A DNA stretch of 64,000 nucleotides from Methylotenera_A aquatica (GCA_965601485.1 OZ271846.1:248001-312000); one strand, 5' to 3'; counted from the first letter of the stretch, positions 51,979 to 61,171 are shown. Notes: generated by a model not told the origin, from the letters alone. Made by a program: numbers and translations.

Positions 51979-52347
51979 ATGATTCAAATGCAATCAAGGC
52001 TAGAAGTTGCCGATAACACTGGTGCACGCTCTGTTCAGTGTATTAAAGTGTTGGGTGGCTCAAAGCGTCGTTACGCTGGTATAGGTGACATTATCAAAGT
52101 AAGCATTAAAGATGCTGCTCCACGTGGTCGCGTAAAAAAAGGCGAAGTTTACAGTGCTGTTGTAGTGCGTACTGCTAAAGGTGTTCGTCGCCCAGACGGT
52201 TCTTTAGTAAAGTTTGATGCCAATGCCGCTGTTCTTCTAAATAATAAATTAGAACCAATTGGTACGCGTATTTTCGGCCCAGTAACGCGCGAGTTGCGTA
52301 CTGAGAAATTCATGAAAATTGTTTCTCTTGCACCTGAAGTGCTTTAA
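51979..52347 (+). CDS. rplN: 50S ribosomal protein L14
   Basis: 122 residues. Lies at the subunit interface. MIQMQSRLEVADNTGARSVQCIKVLGG is the standard start; GGAGA at 51966-51970 fits ATG 51979, so the frame from TTG 51964 is rejected. First gene of the spc operon. Confidence 0.97.
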   Translation: MIQMQSRLEVADNTGARSVQCIKVLGGSKRRYAGIGDIIKVSIKDAAPRGRVKKGEVYSAVVVRTAKGVRRPDGSLVKFDANAAVLLNNKLEPIGTRIFGPVTRELRTEKFMKIVSLAPEVL

Positions 52348-52363
52348 GGGATAGGGACAATAT

Positions 52364-52681
52364 ATGAGCAAAATTCATAAAGGCGACCAAGTCGTTCTAA
52401 ATACAGGTAAAGATAAAGGTAAGCGCGGAGTTGTATTAAACGTGCTTAAATCTGGTCATGTAGTGGTTGAAGGTCTTAACGTTGCAAAAAAGCACGCTAA
52501 ACCAAATCCAGCAAAAGGTGTTACTGGCGGCATTATCGCTAAAGAAATGCCGATTGATATTTCTAACGTTGCTTTGTTTAACAATGCAACTCAAAAAGCT
52601 GACCGTGTAGGTTATAAAGTTTTGAAAGACGGCAATAAAGTGCGCGTATTCAAATCTAACGGCGAAGCAGTAGACGCATAG
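52364..52681 (+). CDS. rplX: 50S ribosomal protein L24
   Basis: 105 residues with an N-terminal KOW motif (KGDQVVLNTGKDKGKRGVVLNV). An early 50S assembly protein. AGGGA upstream of the ATG. Confidence 0.96.
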   Translation: MSKIHKGDQVVLNTGKDKGKRGVVLNVLKSGHVVVEGLNVAKKHAKPNPAKGVTGGIIAKEMPIDISNVALFNNATQKADRVGYKVLKDGNKVRVFKSNGEAVDA

Positions 52682-52689
52682 GATAAATC

Positions 52690-53229
52690 ATGGCGCGCTT
52701 AAAACAATTTTATAAAGACTCTGTTGTTAAAAAAATGACTGAGCAATTTGGTTACACTTCAGTAATGCAAGTACCACGTATTGAGAAAATCACTTTAAAC
52801 ATGGGTGTAGGTGAAGCGGTTGCTGATAAAAAAGTAATGGAACATGCGGTTGGTGATATGGAAAAAATTGCTGGTCAAAAAGTAGTTGTGACCAAAGCAA
52901 AAAAATCTGTTGCGGCATTTAAAATCCGCGATGATTATCCTGTCGGCTGCAAAGTTACTTTACGTCGGGAACGGATGTACGAATTTTTGGATCGCCTCAT
53001 CACTGTTGCTATTCCACGTATTCGTGACTTCCGCGGTATTCCTGCGAAATCATTTGACGGCCGTGGTAATTACAACATGGGTGTTAAAGAGCAAATCATA
53101 TTCCCAGAAATTGAGTATGACAAAATTGACGCGATTCGCGGCATGAACATTACGATTACTACAACGGCAAAAACAGACGAAGAAGCAAAAGCTTTGCTTG
53201 CTGCGTTTAGTTTTCCTTTTAGAGGTTAA
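52690..53229 (+). CDS. rplE: 50S ribosomal protein L5
   Basis: 179 residues. Binds 5S rRNA in the central protuberance. IEKITLNMGVGEAVADKK and FRGIPAKSFDGRGNYNMGVKEQIIFPEI are diagnostic. Confidence 0.97.
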   Translation: MARLKQFYKDSVVKKMTEQFGYTSVMQVPRIEKITLNMGVGEAVADKKVMEHAVGDMEKIAGQKVVVTKAKKSVAAFKIRDDYPVGCKVTLRRERMYEFLDRLITVAIPRIRDFRGIPAKSFDGRGNYNMGVKEQIIFPEIEYDKIDAIRGMNITITTTAKTDEEAKALLAAFSFPFRG

Positions 53230-53232
53230 GAC

Positions 53233-53538
53233 ATGGCAAAAACATGTATGACAGAGCGCGAATCTAAACGTCGCGCAACAGTTGCTAAATACGCAGGTAA
53301 GCGTGATGCATTAAACGCAACGATTAACAATCAAAGTGCAACATTAGAAGATCGTCGTGAAGCACGTTTGAAGTTGCAAGCTTTGCCGCGCAACTCAAGC
53401 CCAGTGCGTTTACGTAATCGCTGTGCGTTAACAGGTCGCCCACGTGGTGTTTTCAGTAAATTTGGTATCGGTCGCAGCAAATTGCGTGATTTGATGATGA
53501 GTGGCCAAGTGCCAGGCGTCACCAAGGCTAGCTGGTAA
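53233..53538 (+). CDS. rpsN: 30S ribosomal protein S14, long zinc-free form
   Basis: 101 residues, the long C-minus form without the CxxC zinc pair of short S14. The C terminus (RNRCALTGRPRGVFSKFGIGRSKLRDLMMSGQVPGVTKASW) is the conserved 16S-binding part. Three bases after rplE. Confidence 0.96.
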   Translation: MAKTCMTERESKRRATVAKYAGKRDALNATINNQSATLEDRREARLKLQALPRNSSPVRLRNRCALTGRPRGVFSKFGIGRSKLRDLMMSGQVPGVTKASW

Positions 53539-53552
53539 CGGAGGAATAAATT

Positions 53553-53948
53553 ATGAGTATGAGTGATCCGATTGCCGATATGCTAACGCGTATTCGTAAC
53601 GCACAAAGTGTTAACAAGTTATCAGTCTCTATGCCTGCTTCTAAACTTAAAGCTTCTATTGCTGCAGTATTAAAAGATGAAGGTTATATAGATGATTTTG
53701 CTGTTGCAGCTAATGATGGTAAACCATTATTAAATATCAGCTTAAAATATTATGCCGGCCGTCCAGTAATTGAGAAGATTGATCGTGTAAGTAAGCCTGG
53801 TCTTCGCATTTACAAAGGTTCAGACAATATTCCAAAAGTAATGAATGGGCTTGGTGTGACAATTATGTCTACGTCCAAGGGTGTAATGACAGATCGTAAA
53901 GCACAAGCTGCCGGTATCGGTGGCGAAGTCTTGTGCGTAGTGGCTTAG
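53553..53948 (+). CDS. rpsH: 30S ribosomal protein S8
   Basis: 131 residues. Central 16S-binding protein and, in E. coli, the spc operon repressor. MSDPIADMLTRIRNAQ at the start and STSKGVMTDRKAQAAGIGGEVLCVV at the end. GGAGGA precedes the ATG. Confidence 0.97.
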   Translation: MSMSDPIADMLTRIRNAQSVNKLSVSMPASKLKASIAAVLKDEGYIDDFAVAANDGKPLLNISLKYYAGRPVIEKIDRVSKPGLRIYKGSDNIPKVMNGLGVTIMSTSKGVMTDRKAQAAGIGGEVLCVVA

Positions 53949-53958
53949 GGAGAAGCAA

Positions 53959-54492
53959 ATGTCACGTGTTGCTAAAAATCCAGTCGCTATTCCAGAAAAA
54001 GTTGAAGTTGTTTTGAGTTCTAATAGTATTGCAGTAAGCGGCCCTTTAGGTAAATTATCGCATCAGCTAACAAGTGCAGTTGCACTTAAGCGTGAGGGTG
54101 AGACTATTACTTTTACCGCTACCAATGATACGAAACACTCAAGCGCAATGTCAGGAACCTTACGTGCACTAGTTGCTAATATGGTTCATGGCGTTTCTGT
54201 AGGTTTTACTCGCAAGCTTACTTTGGTAGGTGTGGGTTATAAAGCTAATGCACAAGGTGCAATGTTAAATTTAGAGCTTGGTTATTCACACCCTATTAAT
54301 CACAAAATGCCAGTTGGCGTTACGGTTACAACACCGACACCAACAGAAGTTATTTTGACTGGTTATGATAAGCAAGTGATTGGTCAAGTAGCTGCGCAAA
54401 TTCGTTCTTACCGAGCACCAGAGCCTTATAAGGGCAAGGGCGTTCGTTATGCAGATGAAGTAGTCGCAATTAAAGAAACCAAAAAGAAATAA
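53959..54492 (+). CDS. rplF: 50S ribosomal protein L6
   Basis: 177 residues with two related domains. MSRVAKNPVAIPEKVEV and the C-terminal EPYKGKGVRYADEVV are typical. Located near the factor-binding site. Confidence 0.97.
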   Translation: MSRVAKNPVAIPEKVEVVLSSNSIAVSGPLGKLSHQLTSAVALKREGETITFTATNDTKHSSAMSGTLRALVANMVHGVSVGFTRKLTLVGVGYKANAQGAMLNLELGYSHPINHKMPVGVTVTTPTPTEVILTGYDKQVIGQVAAQIRSYRAPEPYKGKGVRYADEVVAIKETKKK

Positions 54493-54509
54493 GTAGATAA
54501 GGTCAAACT

Positions 54510-54863
54510 ATGAACAACGTAGATAATCGCTTACGCCGTGCACGTAAAACCCGTGCCAAAATCGCTGAGCTAAAAGTGACACGTTTAAGCGTGCATCGTA
54601 CTAATACGCACATTTATGCGCAAATTATTGCCGAAACTGGCGATAAGGTATTAGCAAGTGCTTCAACTGTTGAAGCTGATGTACGTAAAATTATTAAGAA
54701 TGGCGGCAACGTAGAAGCAGCTGCCGCTATTGGTAAATTAATTGCTGAAAAAGCGAAAAAAGCGGGTATTACTACAGTGGCTTTTGATCGTTCAGGTTAC
54801 AAATACCATGGCCGTATCAAGGCGTTAGCAGATGCTGCGCGTGAAAACGGCCTGTCCTTCTAA
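54510..54863 (+). CDS. rplR: 50S ribosomal protein L18
   Basis: 117 residues. Binds 5S rRNA with L5. LSVHRTNTHIYAQII and FDRSGYKYHGRIKALADAARENGLSF are conserved. Confidence 0.96.
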   Translation: MNNVDNRLRRARKTRAKIAELKVTRLSVHRTNTHIYAQIIAETGDKVLASASTVEADVRKIIKNGGNVEAAAAIGKLIAEKAKKAGITTVAFDRSGYKYHGRIKALADAARENGLSF

Positions 54864-54878
54864 GAAGCGAGATAGATT

Positions 54879-55388
54879 ATGGCTAGAGAAATCGAACAAC
54901 AACAGCAAACTGATGGTTTGCGTGAAAAAATGATTACTGTAAACCGTGTAAGTAAAACGGTTAAAGGTGGTCGTATTATGAGTTTCGCAGCATTGACTGT
55001 TGTCGGTGATGGCGATGGTGCGGTTGGAATGGGTAAGGGTAAAGCGCGTGAAGTGCCGGTTGCTGTACAAAAAGCCATGGATGAAGCTCGTCGCGGCATG
55101 CTTAAAGTTAACCTAAACAACGGGACATTGCATCATGCAGTAACTGGTGTACACGGTGCTGCTAAAGTGTTTATTCAACCGGCTTCTGAAGGTACCGGCA
55201 TTATTGCTGGTGGTGCAATGCGCGCAATCTTTGAGGTAATGGGTATCACAAACGTGGTTGCTAAATGTATCGGCTCAACAAATCCTTACAATTTGGTACG
55301 CGCTACATTGAATGGTCTTGAATCAATGAACACACCATCTGAAATTGCTGCTAAGCGCGGTAAATCAGTAGAAGAAATCAGAGGCTAA
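54879..55388 (+). CDS. rpsE: 30S ribosomal protein S5
   Basis: 169 residues. mRNA channel and decoding fidelity; ERMITVNRVSKTVKGGRIMSFAALTVVGDGDG-like N-terminal domain (here EKMITVNRVSK...), and GTGIIAGGAMRAIFEVMGI in the second. Stop overlaps rpmD by one base. Confidence 0.97.
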   Translation: MAREIEQQQQTDGLREKMITVNRVSKTVKGGRIMSFAALTVVGDGDGAVGMGKGKAREVPVAVQKAMDEARRGMLKVNLNNGTLHHAVTGVHGAAKVFIQPASEGTGIIAGGAMRAIFEVMGITNVVAKCIGSTNPYNLVRATLNGLESMNTPSEIAAKRGKSVEEIRG

Positions 55389-55588
55389 TGATGGCTAAAG
55401 TTAAAGCAGTCGCAACACCAATCAAAGTAACGTTGGTAAAAAGCGTAATCGGTCGTATTGAATCTCATAAAGCGACTGTTAAAGGATTAGGCTTACGCCG
55501 TATGAACCACACAGTAGTATTGCAAGATACTCCAGCAATACGTGGCATGATAAACACAGTTGGTTATCTGTTAAAGGTAGAGGGATAA
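55388..55588 (+). CDS. rpmD: 50S ribosomal protein L30
   Basis: 66 residues (65 if ATG 55391 is used), slightly long because of an N-terminal MMAKVKAVATP extension before the normal IKVTLVKSVIGR. Present in the usual rpsE-rpmD-rplO order. Stop overlaps the rplO start. Confidence 0.94.
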   Translation: MMAKVKAVATPIKVTLVKSVIGRIESHKATVKGLGLRRMNHTVVLQDTPAIRGMINTVGYLLKVEG

Positions 55589-56028
55589 TGCAATTAAATA
55601 CAATTAAACCTGCAGAAGGTGCTAAGAAAAATGCTCGTCGTGTTGGTCGTGGTATTGGTTCTGGCTTAGGTAAAACAGCTGGCCGTGGTCATAAAGGTCA
55701 AAAATCACGTACTGGTGGTTTTCATAAAGTAGGTTTCGAAGGCGGTCAAATGCCATTGCAACGTCGCTTACCAAAACGTGGTTTTAAATCAATGACTAAA
55801 GCAGACACGGCACATGTGCGCACTTCAGAAATAAACAACTTACCAGTTGATACGATTGATTTGCTAGTTTTGAAACAAGCAAACGTCGTTTCAGGCAATG
55901 TATTGGCTGCAAAAGTTTTTTTGTCTGGCGAGATTACTAAAAAACTGAATCTAACAGGTTTGCTGTTGACTAAGGGCGCTCGCGCTGCAGTCGAAGCAGC
56001 TGGCGGTAAAGTTGTTGACGCTGAATAA
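55588..56028 (+). CDS. rplO: 50S ribosomal protein L15
   Basis: 146 residues. Glycine- and Lys-rich N-terminal extension (RRVGRGIGSGLGKTAGRGHKGQKSR) threads into 23S rRNA; the globular end has VVDAE. 22 bp ahead of secY. Confidence 0.96.
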   Translation: MQLNTIKPAEGAKKNARRVGRGIGSGLGKTAGRGHKGQKSRTGGFHKVGFEGGQMPLQRRLPKRGFKSMTKADTAHVRTSEINNLPVDTIDLLVLKQANVVSGNVLAAKVFLSGEITKKLNLTGLLLTKGARAAVEAAGGKVVDAE

Positions 56029-56050
56029 CTAATAAGATTAGAGAATAGTA

Positions 56051-57370
56051 TTGGCTCAAGACAGTCTTTTAGGTGCGGTGGGTAAAATGAGCGAGCTAAA
56101 AAGTCGCTTATGGTTTGTTTTAGGTGCATTGGTTGTATACCGCTTAGGCGCGCACATTCCAGTTCCTGGCATTGATCCTACGGTTTTAAAACAACTCTTT
56201 GATTCGCAAAGTGGCGGCATCCTGGGCATGTTTAACATGTTTTCAGGCGGTGCACTTTCACGCTTTACTGTGTTTGCATTAGGTATTATGCCTTATATCT
56301 CTGCATCTATTATTATGCAATTACTTTCTGTGGTTTCACCAAAAATGGAGCAGCTTAAGAAAGAGGGTGAGGCCGGTCGTCGAACTATTACTAAATATAC
56401 ACGATACGGCACGGTTGTTTTAGCGACTTTTCAAGCACTAGGTATTGCCATTGCTTTAGAAGGTCAGGCTGGTTTGGTGATGGATCCAGGGATGGCTTTC
56501 AGATTGATTGCGGTTGTAACATTGGTAAGTGGCACTATGTTTTTAATGTGGTTAGGCGAGCAAATCACAGAGCGCGGCATTGGTAATGGAATTTCTATTA
56601 TCATTTTTGCGGGGATTGTTGCTGGCTTGCCAAATGCTGTTGGTGGAACGTTAGATTTAGCCAGAACGGGTGCTTTTTCAATACCGTTAGTAATGTTCTT
56701 ATTCATCGCTATTTTGTTAGTAACTGCCTTAGTGGTTTTTGTAGAGCGTGGTCAACGTAAAATCACTGTTAATTATGCTAAGCGTCAGGTGGGTAATAAG
56801 GTTTACGGCGGTCAGACTACACATTTGCCTTTGAAGTTAAATATGGCAGGCGTTATTCCACCGATTTTTGCATCAAGTATTATTTTGTTTCCAGCTACAT
56901 TGGCTGGCTGGTTTGGTAGTAGTGAGAGTTTGTACTGGTTAAAGGATATTAGTAATGTGTTGTCACCAGGTCAGCCGATTTACATTTTGTTTTTTGCAGC
57001 AGCAATTATGTTTTTCTGTTTTTTCTACACGGCCTTAGTATTTAACCCAAAAGAAACAGCTGACAATTTAAAGAAAAGTGGTGCATTTGTGCCTGGTATT
57101 CGTCCTGGTGAGCAAACGGCAAAATACATCGATAAGATTATGGGTCGTTTAACACTGATAGGTGCTTTTTACATCACCTTGGTGTGTTTATTGCCTGAAT
57201 TTTTAATCTTAAAGTTTAATACCCCTTTCTACTTTGGCGGTACATCTTTACTGATTATAGTAGTTGTAACAATGGATTTTATGACACAAGTGCAATCTCA
57301 TCTTATGTCCCATCAATATGAGGGATTGCTCAAAAAAGCTAATTTTAAAGGTAGCGCAGGGTCGCGATAA
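56051..57370 (+). CDS. secY: Preprotein translocase subunit SecY
   Basis: 439 residues, ten membrane helices, the protein-conducting channel partner of the SecE at 29893. Conserved YRLGAHIPVPGID, the plug segment and cytoplasmic loop GERGxGNGISI-like (ITERGIGNGISIIIFAGI). The start is TTG at 56051 with a weak AGAG site; ATG 56087 would shorten the N terminus by 12 residues. Confidence 0.95.
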   Translation: MAQDSLLGAVGKMSELKSRLWFVLGALVVYRLGAHIPVPGIDPTVLKQLFDSQSGGILGMFNMFSGGALSRFTVFALGIMPYISASIIMQLLSVVSPKMEQLKKEGEAGRRTITKYTRYGTVVLATFQALGIAIALEGQAGLVMDPGMAFRLIAVVTLVSGTMFLMWLGEQITERGIGNGISIIIFAGIVAGLPNAVGGTLDLARTGAFSIPLVMFLFIAILLVTALVVFVERGQRKITVNYAKRQVGNKVYGGQTTHLPLKLNMAGVIPPIFASSIILFPATLAGWFGSSESLYWLKDISNVLSPGQPIYILFFAAAIMFFCFFYTALVFNPKETADNLKKSGAFVPGIRPGEQTAKYIDKIMGRLTLIGAFYITLVCLLPEFLILKFNTPFYFGGTSLLIIVVVTMDFMTQVQSHLMSHQYEGLLKKANFKGSAGSR

Positions 57371-57379
57371 CTTTAAGGT

Positions 57380-57598
57380 ATGGCAAAGGAAGACCGCATT
57401 GAACTGCAAGGTGAGATTTTAGAAAATCTGCCTAATGCGACTTTTAAAGTGAAATTAGAGAATGGGCATACAGTACTAGGTTATATTTCTGGCAAGATGA
57501 GAATGCATTACATCCGGATCTTACCTGGGGATAAGGTGACAGTTGAAATGACACCTTATGATTTAACAAGAGCTCGGATTACATTCCGTGTTAAGTAG
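57380..57598 (+). CDS. infA: Translation initiation factor IF-1
   Basis: 72 residues, a single OB fold that blocks the A site during initiation. MAKEDRIELQGEILENLPNATFKVKLENGH and RILPGDKVTVEMTPYDLTRARI are diagnostic. It lies between secY and rpmJ, as in many Betaproteobacteria. Confidence 0.97.
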   Translation: MAKEDRIELQGEILENLPNATFKVKLENGHTVLGYISGKMRMHYIRILPGDKVTVEMTPYDLTRARITFRVK

Positions 57599-57635
57599 TT
57601 TTAAAATTATATATTTTGTAGTGTAGAGGTTAATT

Positions 57636-57749
57636 ATGAGAGTTCGTGCATCAGTTAAAGCATTGTGCCGTAATTGTAAAGTTGTTCGTCGCCGTGGTGT
57701 GGTACGTATTATTTGTACAGATCCACGTCACAAACAACGTCAAGGTTAA
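57636..57749 (+). CDS. rpmJ: 50S ribosomal protein L36
   Basis: A 37-residue protein found by translating the gap after infA. It starts MRVRASVKALCRNCKVV and ends DPRHKQRQG. Zinc ligands Cys11, Cys14, Cys27 and His32 are present, so it is the zinc-binding C-plus form. An AGAGG site lies 6 bases before the ATG. Confidence 0.95.
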   Translation: MRVRASVKALCRNCKVVRRRGVVRIICTDPRHKQRQG

Positions 57750-57789
57750 ATTAGAATAGATGGTTTACATTGGTTTGTCTTTTTATGCA

Positions 57790-57818
57790 TTGAAAAAAAC
57801 TGTACAAGCTGTTAAAAT
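57790..57818 (+). promoter_or_regulatory. Sigma-70 promoter of the alpha operon
   Basis: TTGAAA (57790-57795), 17-base spacer, TAAAAT (57813-57818), in the 125-bp rpmJ-rpsM gap. The start near 57825 leaves a ~50-base leader before rpsM. Confidence 0.65.
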
Positions 57819-57874
57819 TTAAGGCTTTTTTATTTTGGTCGCTTCAAGTTGCGATTTGTTTTTGGAGTTAAAGT

Positions 57875-58237
57875 ATGGCTCGTATTGCTGGGGTTAATAT
57901 CCCGAATAACAAACATGCAGAAATCGCATTAACAGCGATTTTTGGTATTGGTAGAAACACAGCGCAAAAGATTTGTGCTGCAGCAGGTGTTTTAGTTAAT
58001 ACTAAAATTAAAGATCTTAACGATGCTGATGTCGAGAAGCTGCGTGACGAAGTTGCCAAAGTAAAGGTTGAAGGTGATTTACGTCGTGAAGTATCAATGA
58101 ACATCAAGCGTTTGATGGACTTAGGTTGCTACCGTGGTGTGCGTCATCGTCGTGGACTGCCAGTTCGCGGTCAACGTACCAAAACCAATGCGCGTACGCG
58201 TAAGGGCCCAGTTAAAGCAATTAAACAAGCTAAGTAA
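57875..58237 (+). CDS. rpsM: 30S ribosomal protein S13
   Basis: 120 residues. Contacts the P-site tRNA and bridges to the 50S. MARIAGVNIPNNKHAEIALTAIFGIG and the C-terminal RGLPVRGQRTKTNARTRKGP are typical. A GGAG site lies at 57862-57865. Confidence 0.97.
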   Translation: MARIAGVNIPNNKHAEIALTAIFGIGRNTAQKICAAAGVLVNTKIKDLNDADVEKLRDEVAKVKVEGDLRREVSMNIKRLMDLGCYRGVRHRRGLPVRGQRTKTNARTRKGPVKAIKQAK

Positions 58238-58299
58238 TTAGCGGTTTAATTTTATTAAGATTTGTTTCAAGTAAGACTTATAGGTAAGGACAGTACAAC

Positions 58300-58689
58300 A
58301 TGGCAAAAGCTAATGTACGCGTAAGAAAAAAAGTTAAAAAGAATATTGCTGAGGGCATTGCTCACGTGCACGCTTCATTTAACAACACTATTATTACAAT
58401 TACTGATCGTCAAGGTAATGCGCTTTCATGGGCAACGTCTGGCGGTCAAGGCTTTAAAGGCTCACGTAAGAGTACGCCATTTGCTGCACAAGTAGCGGCT
58501 GAGGTTGCTGGTAAATCAGCACAAGAGTCAGGAGTTAAAAATTTAGAAGTGCGCATTAAAGGTCCAGGCCCAGGCCGTGAATCTGCAGTACGTGCACTTA
58601 ATGCTGCTGGCTTTAAAATTACCAGCATTACTGACGTGACGCCTGTACCGCATAACGGTTGCCGTCCACCTAAAAAACGTCGCATTTAA
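58300..58689 (+). CDS. rpsK: 30S ribosomal protein S11
   Basis: 129 residues. Platform protein near the E site. HVHASFNNTIITITDRQGNALSWATSGG and the C-terminal DVTPVPHNGCRPPKKRR are diagnostic. Confidence 0.97.
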   Translation: MAKANVRVRKKVKKNIAEGIAHVHASFNNTIITITDRQGNALSWATSGGQGFKGSRKSTPFAAQVAAEVAGKSAQESGVKNLEVRIKGPGPGRESAVRALNAAGFKITSITDVTPVPHNGCRPPKKRRI

Positions 58690-58716
58690 GCGCAAAAAGA
58701 TTACTGGAGAATTACA

Positions 58717-59346
58717 TTGGCTAGAAACTTAGATCCTAAATGCCGTCAGTGCCGCCGTGAGGGTGAGAAATTATTTTTAAAAGCTGAAAAATGCTTTACT
58801 GATAAATGCGCAATTGAAAAACGCAATTTCCCACCAGGACAACATGGTCAACGTCGTAACTCACGTTTGTCTGATTATGGTGTGCAATTACGTGAAAAAC
58901 AAAAAGTACGTCGTATCTATGGCGTTTTAGAAGGTCAATTCCGTAGTTACTACGCTGAAGCTGATCGTCAAAAAGGTATTACTGGTGAGAATTTACTACA
59001 ACTTTTAGAGTGCCGTTTAGATAACGTTGCATTCCGTATGGGTTTGGGTGGTTCACGTACTGAAGCCCGTCAAATCGTACGTCACAACAGTATTAAAGTA
59101 AATGGTAAACGTGTGAATATCCCATCATACCAAGTCAAAGCGGGTGATGTTGTTTCTGTTGCAGAGGCATCAAAAGCTCAACTACGTATTAAAGGTGCGC
59201 TAGAAGCGGCTGAACAACGCGGTTTCCCATCTTGGTTAGAAGTTGATGTTAAAGCATTCACAGGTACATTTAAATCTAAACCACAGCGTGATGATTTGCC
59301 TTCAACCATTAACGAATCATTGGTCGTTGAGTTGTATTCTAAGTAA
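58717..59346 (+). CDS. rpsD: 30S ribosomal protein S4
   Basis: 209 residues, TTG start at 58717 (GGAG 9-12 bases upstream). Primary 16S-binding protein; in E. coli it represses the alpha operon. An N-terminal CRQCRREGEKLFLKAEKC segment retains cysteines of the zinc-finger-like type, and an S4 RNA-binding domain (CRLDNVAFRMGLGGSRTEARQIVRHNSIKVNG) follows. Confidence 0.97.
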   Translation: MARNLDPKCRQCRREGEKLFLKAEKCFTDKCAIEKRNFPPGQHGQRRNSRLSDYGVQLREKQKVRRIYGVLEGQFRSYYAEADRQKGITGENLLQLLECRLDNVAFRMGLGGSRTEARQIVRHNSIKVNGKRVNIPSYQVKAGDVVSVAEASKAQLRIKGALEAAEQRGFPSWLEVDVKAFTGTFKSKPQRDDLPSTINESLVVELYSK

Positions 59347-59409
59347 TTAGCTTTTAATTAAATTACTTAGCTAAAAAAAATTACTCACCCAATAACGTCA
59401 AGGAATTTT

Positions 59410-60396
59410 ATGCAAAACAACCCAACTGAATATTTAAAGCCGCGTGTTGTTGATGTAGAAGTCATTACACCATTACGCGCTCGCGTTACACTTGAGCCAA
59501 TGGAGCGTGGTTTTGGTTATACATTAGGTAATGCGCTACGTCGTGTTTTATTATCATCTATCCCTGGCTTCGCTATTACAGAAGTAAAAATTAATGGTGT
59601 AGTTCACGAGTACTCAACCATTGATGGTGTGCAAGAAGATGTAGTGGACATCTTGCTTAACCTTAAAGGTGTTGCTTTAAAGTTAAACAACAAAACGGAG
59701 ACTATTTTAACGTTAATCAAATCAACTGAAGGCGTTGTGACAGCTGGCGATTTTGACACTGGCCATGATGCTGAAATTGTTAATCCAAATCACGTTATTG
59801 CTCACCTAACAAAAGGTGGTAAGCTTAATTTGGAAGTTAAAGTGGAAATGGGTCGTGGTTATCAACCCGTTCCTACGCGTCAAAAAAACGATGAGGAAGA
59901 CCGCGTGCTTGGTTTCATCATGGTTGATGCTTCTTTCAGCCCAATTAACAAAGTAAGCTACCAGGTTGAAAGTGCGCGTGTTGAGCAACGTACTGATTTA
60001 GATAAACTAGTTATGGATGTTGAAACCAACGGTGTGATCGAACCAGAGCAAGCGATTCGCGATGCGGCACGTATCTTAATTGGTCAATTATCAGTATTTG
60101 CCAACTTAGAGGGCTCTCCTAACGAAGTTGAAGTTAAGTCTGCTCCACAAGTTGATCCAATTTTATTGCGTCCAGTGGATGATTTAGAGTTAACAGTACG
60201 TTCAGCAAATTGCTTAAAAGCGGAAAATATTTTCTACATTGGTGATTTGATTCAACGTAGCGAAAACGAGCTATTAAAAGCACCTAACTTAGGCCGCAAA
60301 TCTTTAAATGAAATTAAAGATGTATTGGCAACTAAAGGCTTAACATTAGGTATGAAATTGGAAAACTGGCCACCGGTTGGATTAGAAAAAGTGTAA
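59410..60396 (+). CDS. rpoA: DNA-directed RNA polymerase subunit alpha
   Basis: 328 residues. The N-terminal assembly domain (ERGFGYTLGNALRRVLLSSIPG) dimerises and binds beta/beta'. The C-terminal domain (LELTVRSANCLKAENIFYIGDLIQRSENELLKAPNLGRKSLNEIKDVL) binds UP elements and activators. It sits between rpsD and rplQ as usual. Confidence 0.98.
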   Translation: MQNNPTEYLKPRVVDVEVITPLRARVTLEPMERGFGYTLGNALRRVLLSSIPGFAITEVKINGVVHEYSTIDGVQEDVVDILLNLKGVALKLNNKTETILTLIKSTEGVVTAGDFDTGHDAEIVNPNHVIAHLTKGGKLNLEVKVEMGRGYQPVPTRQKNDEEDRVLGFIMVDASFSPINKVSYQVESARVEQRTDLDKLVMDVETNGVIEPEQAIRDAARILIGQLSVFANLEGSPNEVEVKSAPQVDPILLRPVDDLELTVRSANCLKAENIFYIGDLIQRSENELLKAPNLGRKSLNEIKDVLATKGLTLGMKLENWPPVGLEKV

Positions 60397-60438
60397 TTAA
60401 GCTTACGCTTAATATTTAAAGAAACTTAAGGAATTACT

Positions 60439-60828
60439 ATGCGTCACGGTAATAGCAATCGTAAATTAAATCGTACTAGCAGCCATCGTGCTGCTATGTT
60501 TCGCAATATGTCTGTATCTTTGTTACGTCATGAAATCATTAGGACGACTTTACCTAAAGCAAAAGAGTTACGTAAATTTGCGGAGCCATTGATTACATTA
60601 GGTAAAGATGCAACCTTATCAAACCGCCGTTTAGCTTTTAGCCGTCTACGTGATCGCGATATTGTTGGTAAACTTTTTGGCGAGTTAGGTCCACGTTATT
60701 TAGCGCGTAATGGCGGCTACTTACGTATTCTTAAATGTGGTTTCCGTAATGGTGACAATGCGCCTATGGCTTTAGTGGAATTAGTAGATCGTCCGGATCC
60801 AACTTTAGAAGCTGTATCTGCTGAATAA
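60439..60828 (+). CDS. rplQ: 50S ribosomal protein L17
   Basis: 129 residues. MRHGNSNRKLNRTSSHRAAMFRNM and GGYLRILKCGFRNGDNAPMALVELVD are typical. It ends the alpha operon; a strong terminator follows 15 bp after its stop. Confidence 0.97.
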   Translation: MRHGNSNRKLNRTSSHRAAMFRNMSVSLLRHEIIRTTLPKAKELRKFAEPLITLGKDATLSNRRLAFSRLRDRDIVGKLFGELGPRYLARNGGYLRILKCGFRNGDNAPMALVELVDRPDPTLEAVSAE

Positions 60829-60842
60829 GTTGATGCAATAAC

Positions 60843-60871
60843 AAAAAAGCCAGCATAAAGCTGGCTTTTTT
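60843..60871. terminator. Bidirectional Rho-independent terminator
   Basis: AAAAAAGCCAGC (60843-60854) pairs with GCTGGCTTTTTT (60860-60871) over a 5-base loop. The A and T runs make it work on both strands, ending rplQ (plus) and the glutaredoxin-like gene (minus). Confidence 0.92.
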
Positions 60872-60876
60872 GTTAT

Positions 60877-61116
60877 CTAATTATCTAAAAACAGCACAAT
60901 ATCTTGTGCATTGAATGGCCAATTTAATTCTGAACCGTTATCTTCACGACGCAAAACTGGAATTTTTGTGCCATAACATAATAGTAAGGGCTCGCTTTCG
61001 GAAATTTCGACTATGGTGTAAGGGTTTATTGCCAATTTTTTTAATATGGCAACCGCATCATCACATAGATGACAGTGTGAGGTACTGTATAGAGTAAGTG
61101 TTTTGCTTATTGTCAT
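60877..61116 (-). CDS. Glutaredoxin family protein (DUF836-like)
   Basis: 79 residues with a thioredoxin-like fold pattern: an N-terminal strand, then CHLC (Cys15-Cys18) at the head of a helix, and a cis-Pro-type KIPVLR segment. Such small proteins are probably thiol-disulfide oxidoreductases, but the substrate is not known. Transcribed against rplQ. Confidence 0.85.
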   Translation of the reverse strand: MTISKTLTLYSTSHCHLCDDAVAILKKLAINPYTIVEISESEPLLLCYGTKIPVLRREDNGSELNWPFNAQDIVLFLDN

Positions 61117-61148
61117 TAATTTAAAAAATGGTTTGAAATTGGCTAAAT

Positions 61149-61171
61149 ATTAACTTTAAGATTAAGTTAAT
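61149..61171. repeat. 8-bp inverted repeat upstream of mgtE
   Basis: ATTAACTT (61149-61156) and AAGTTAAT (61164-61171) are exact complements separated by 7 bases, in the divergent gap between the glutaredoxin-like gene and mgtE. It could be an operator; AT-richness makes chance possible. Confidence 0.35.
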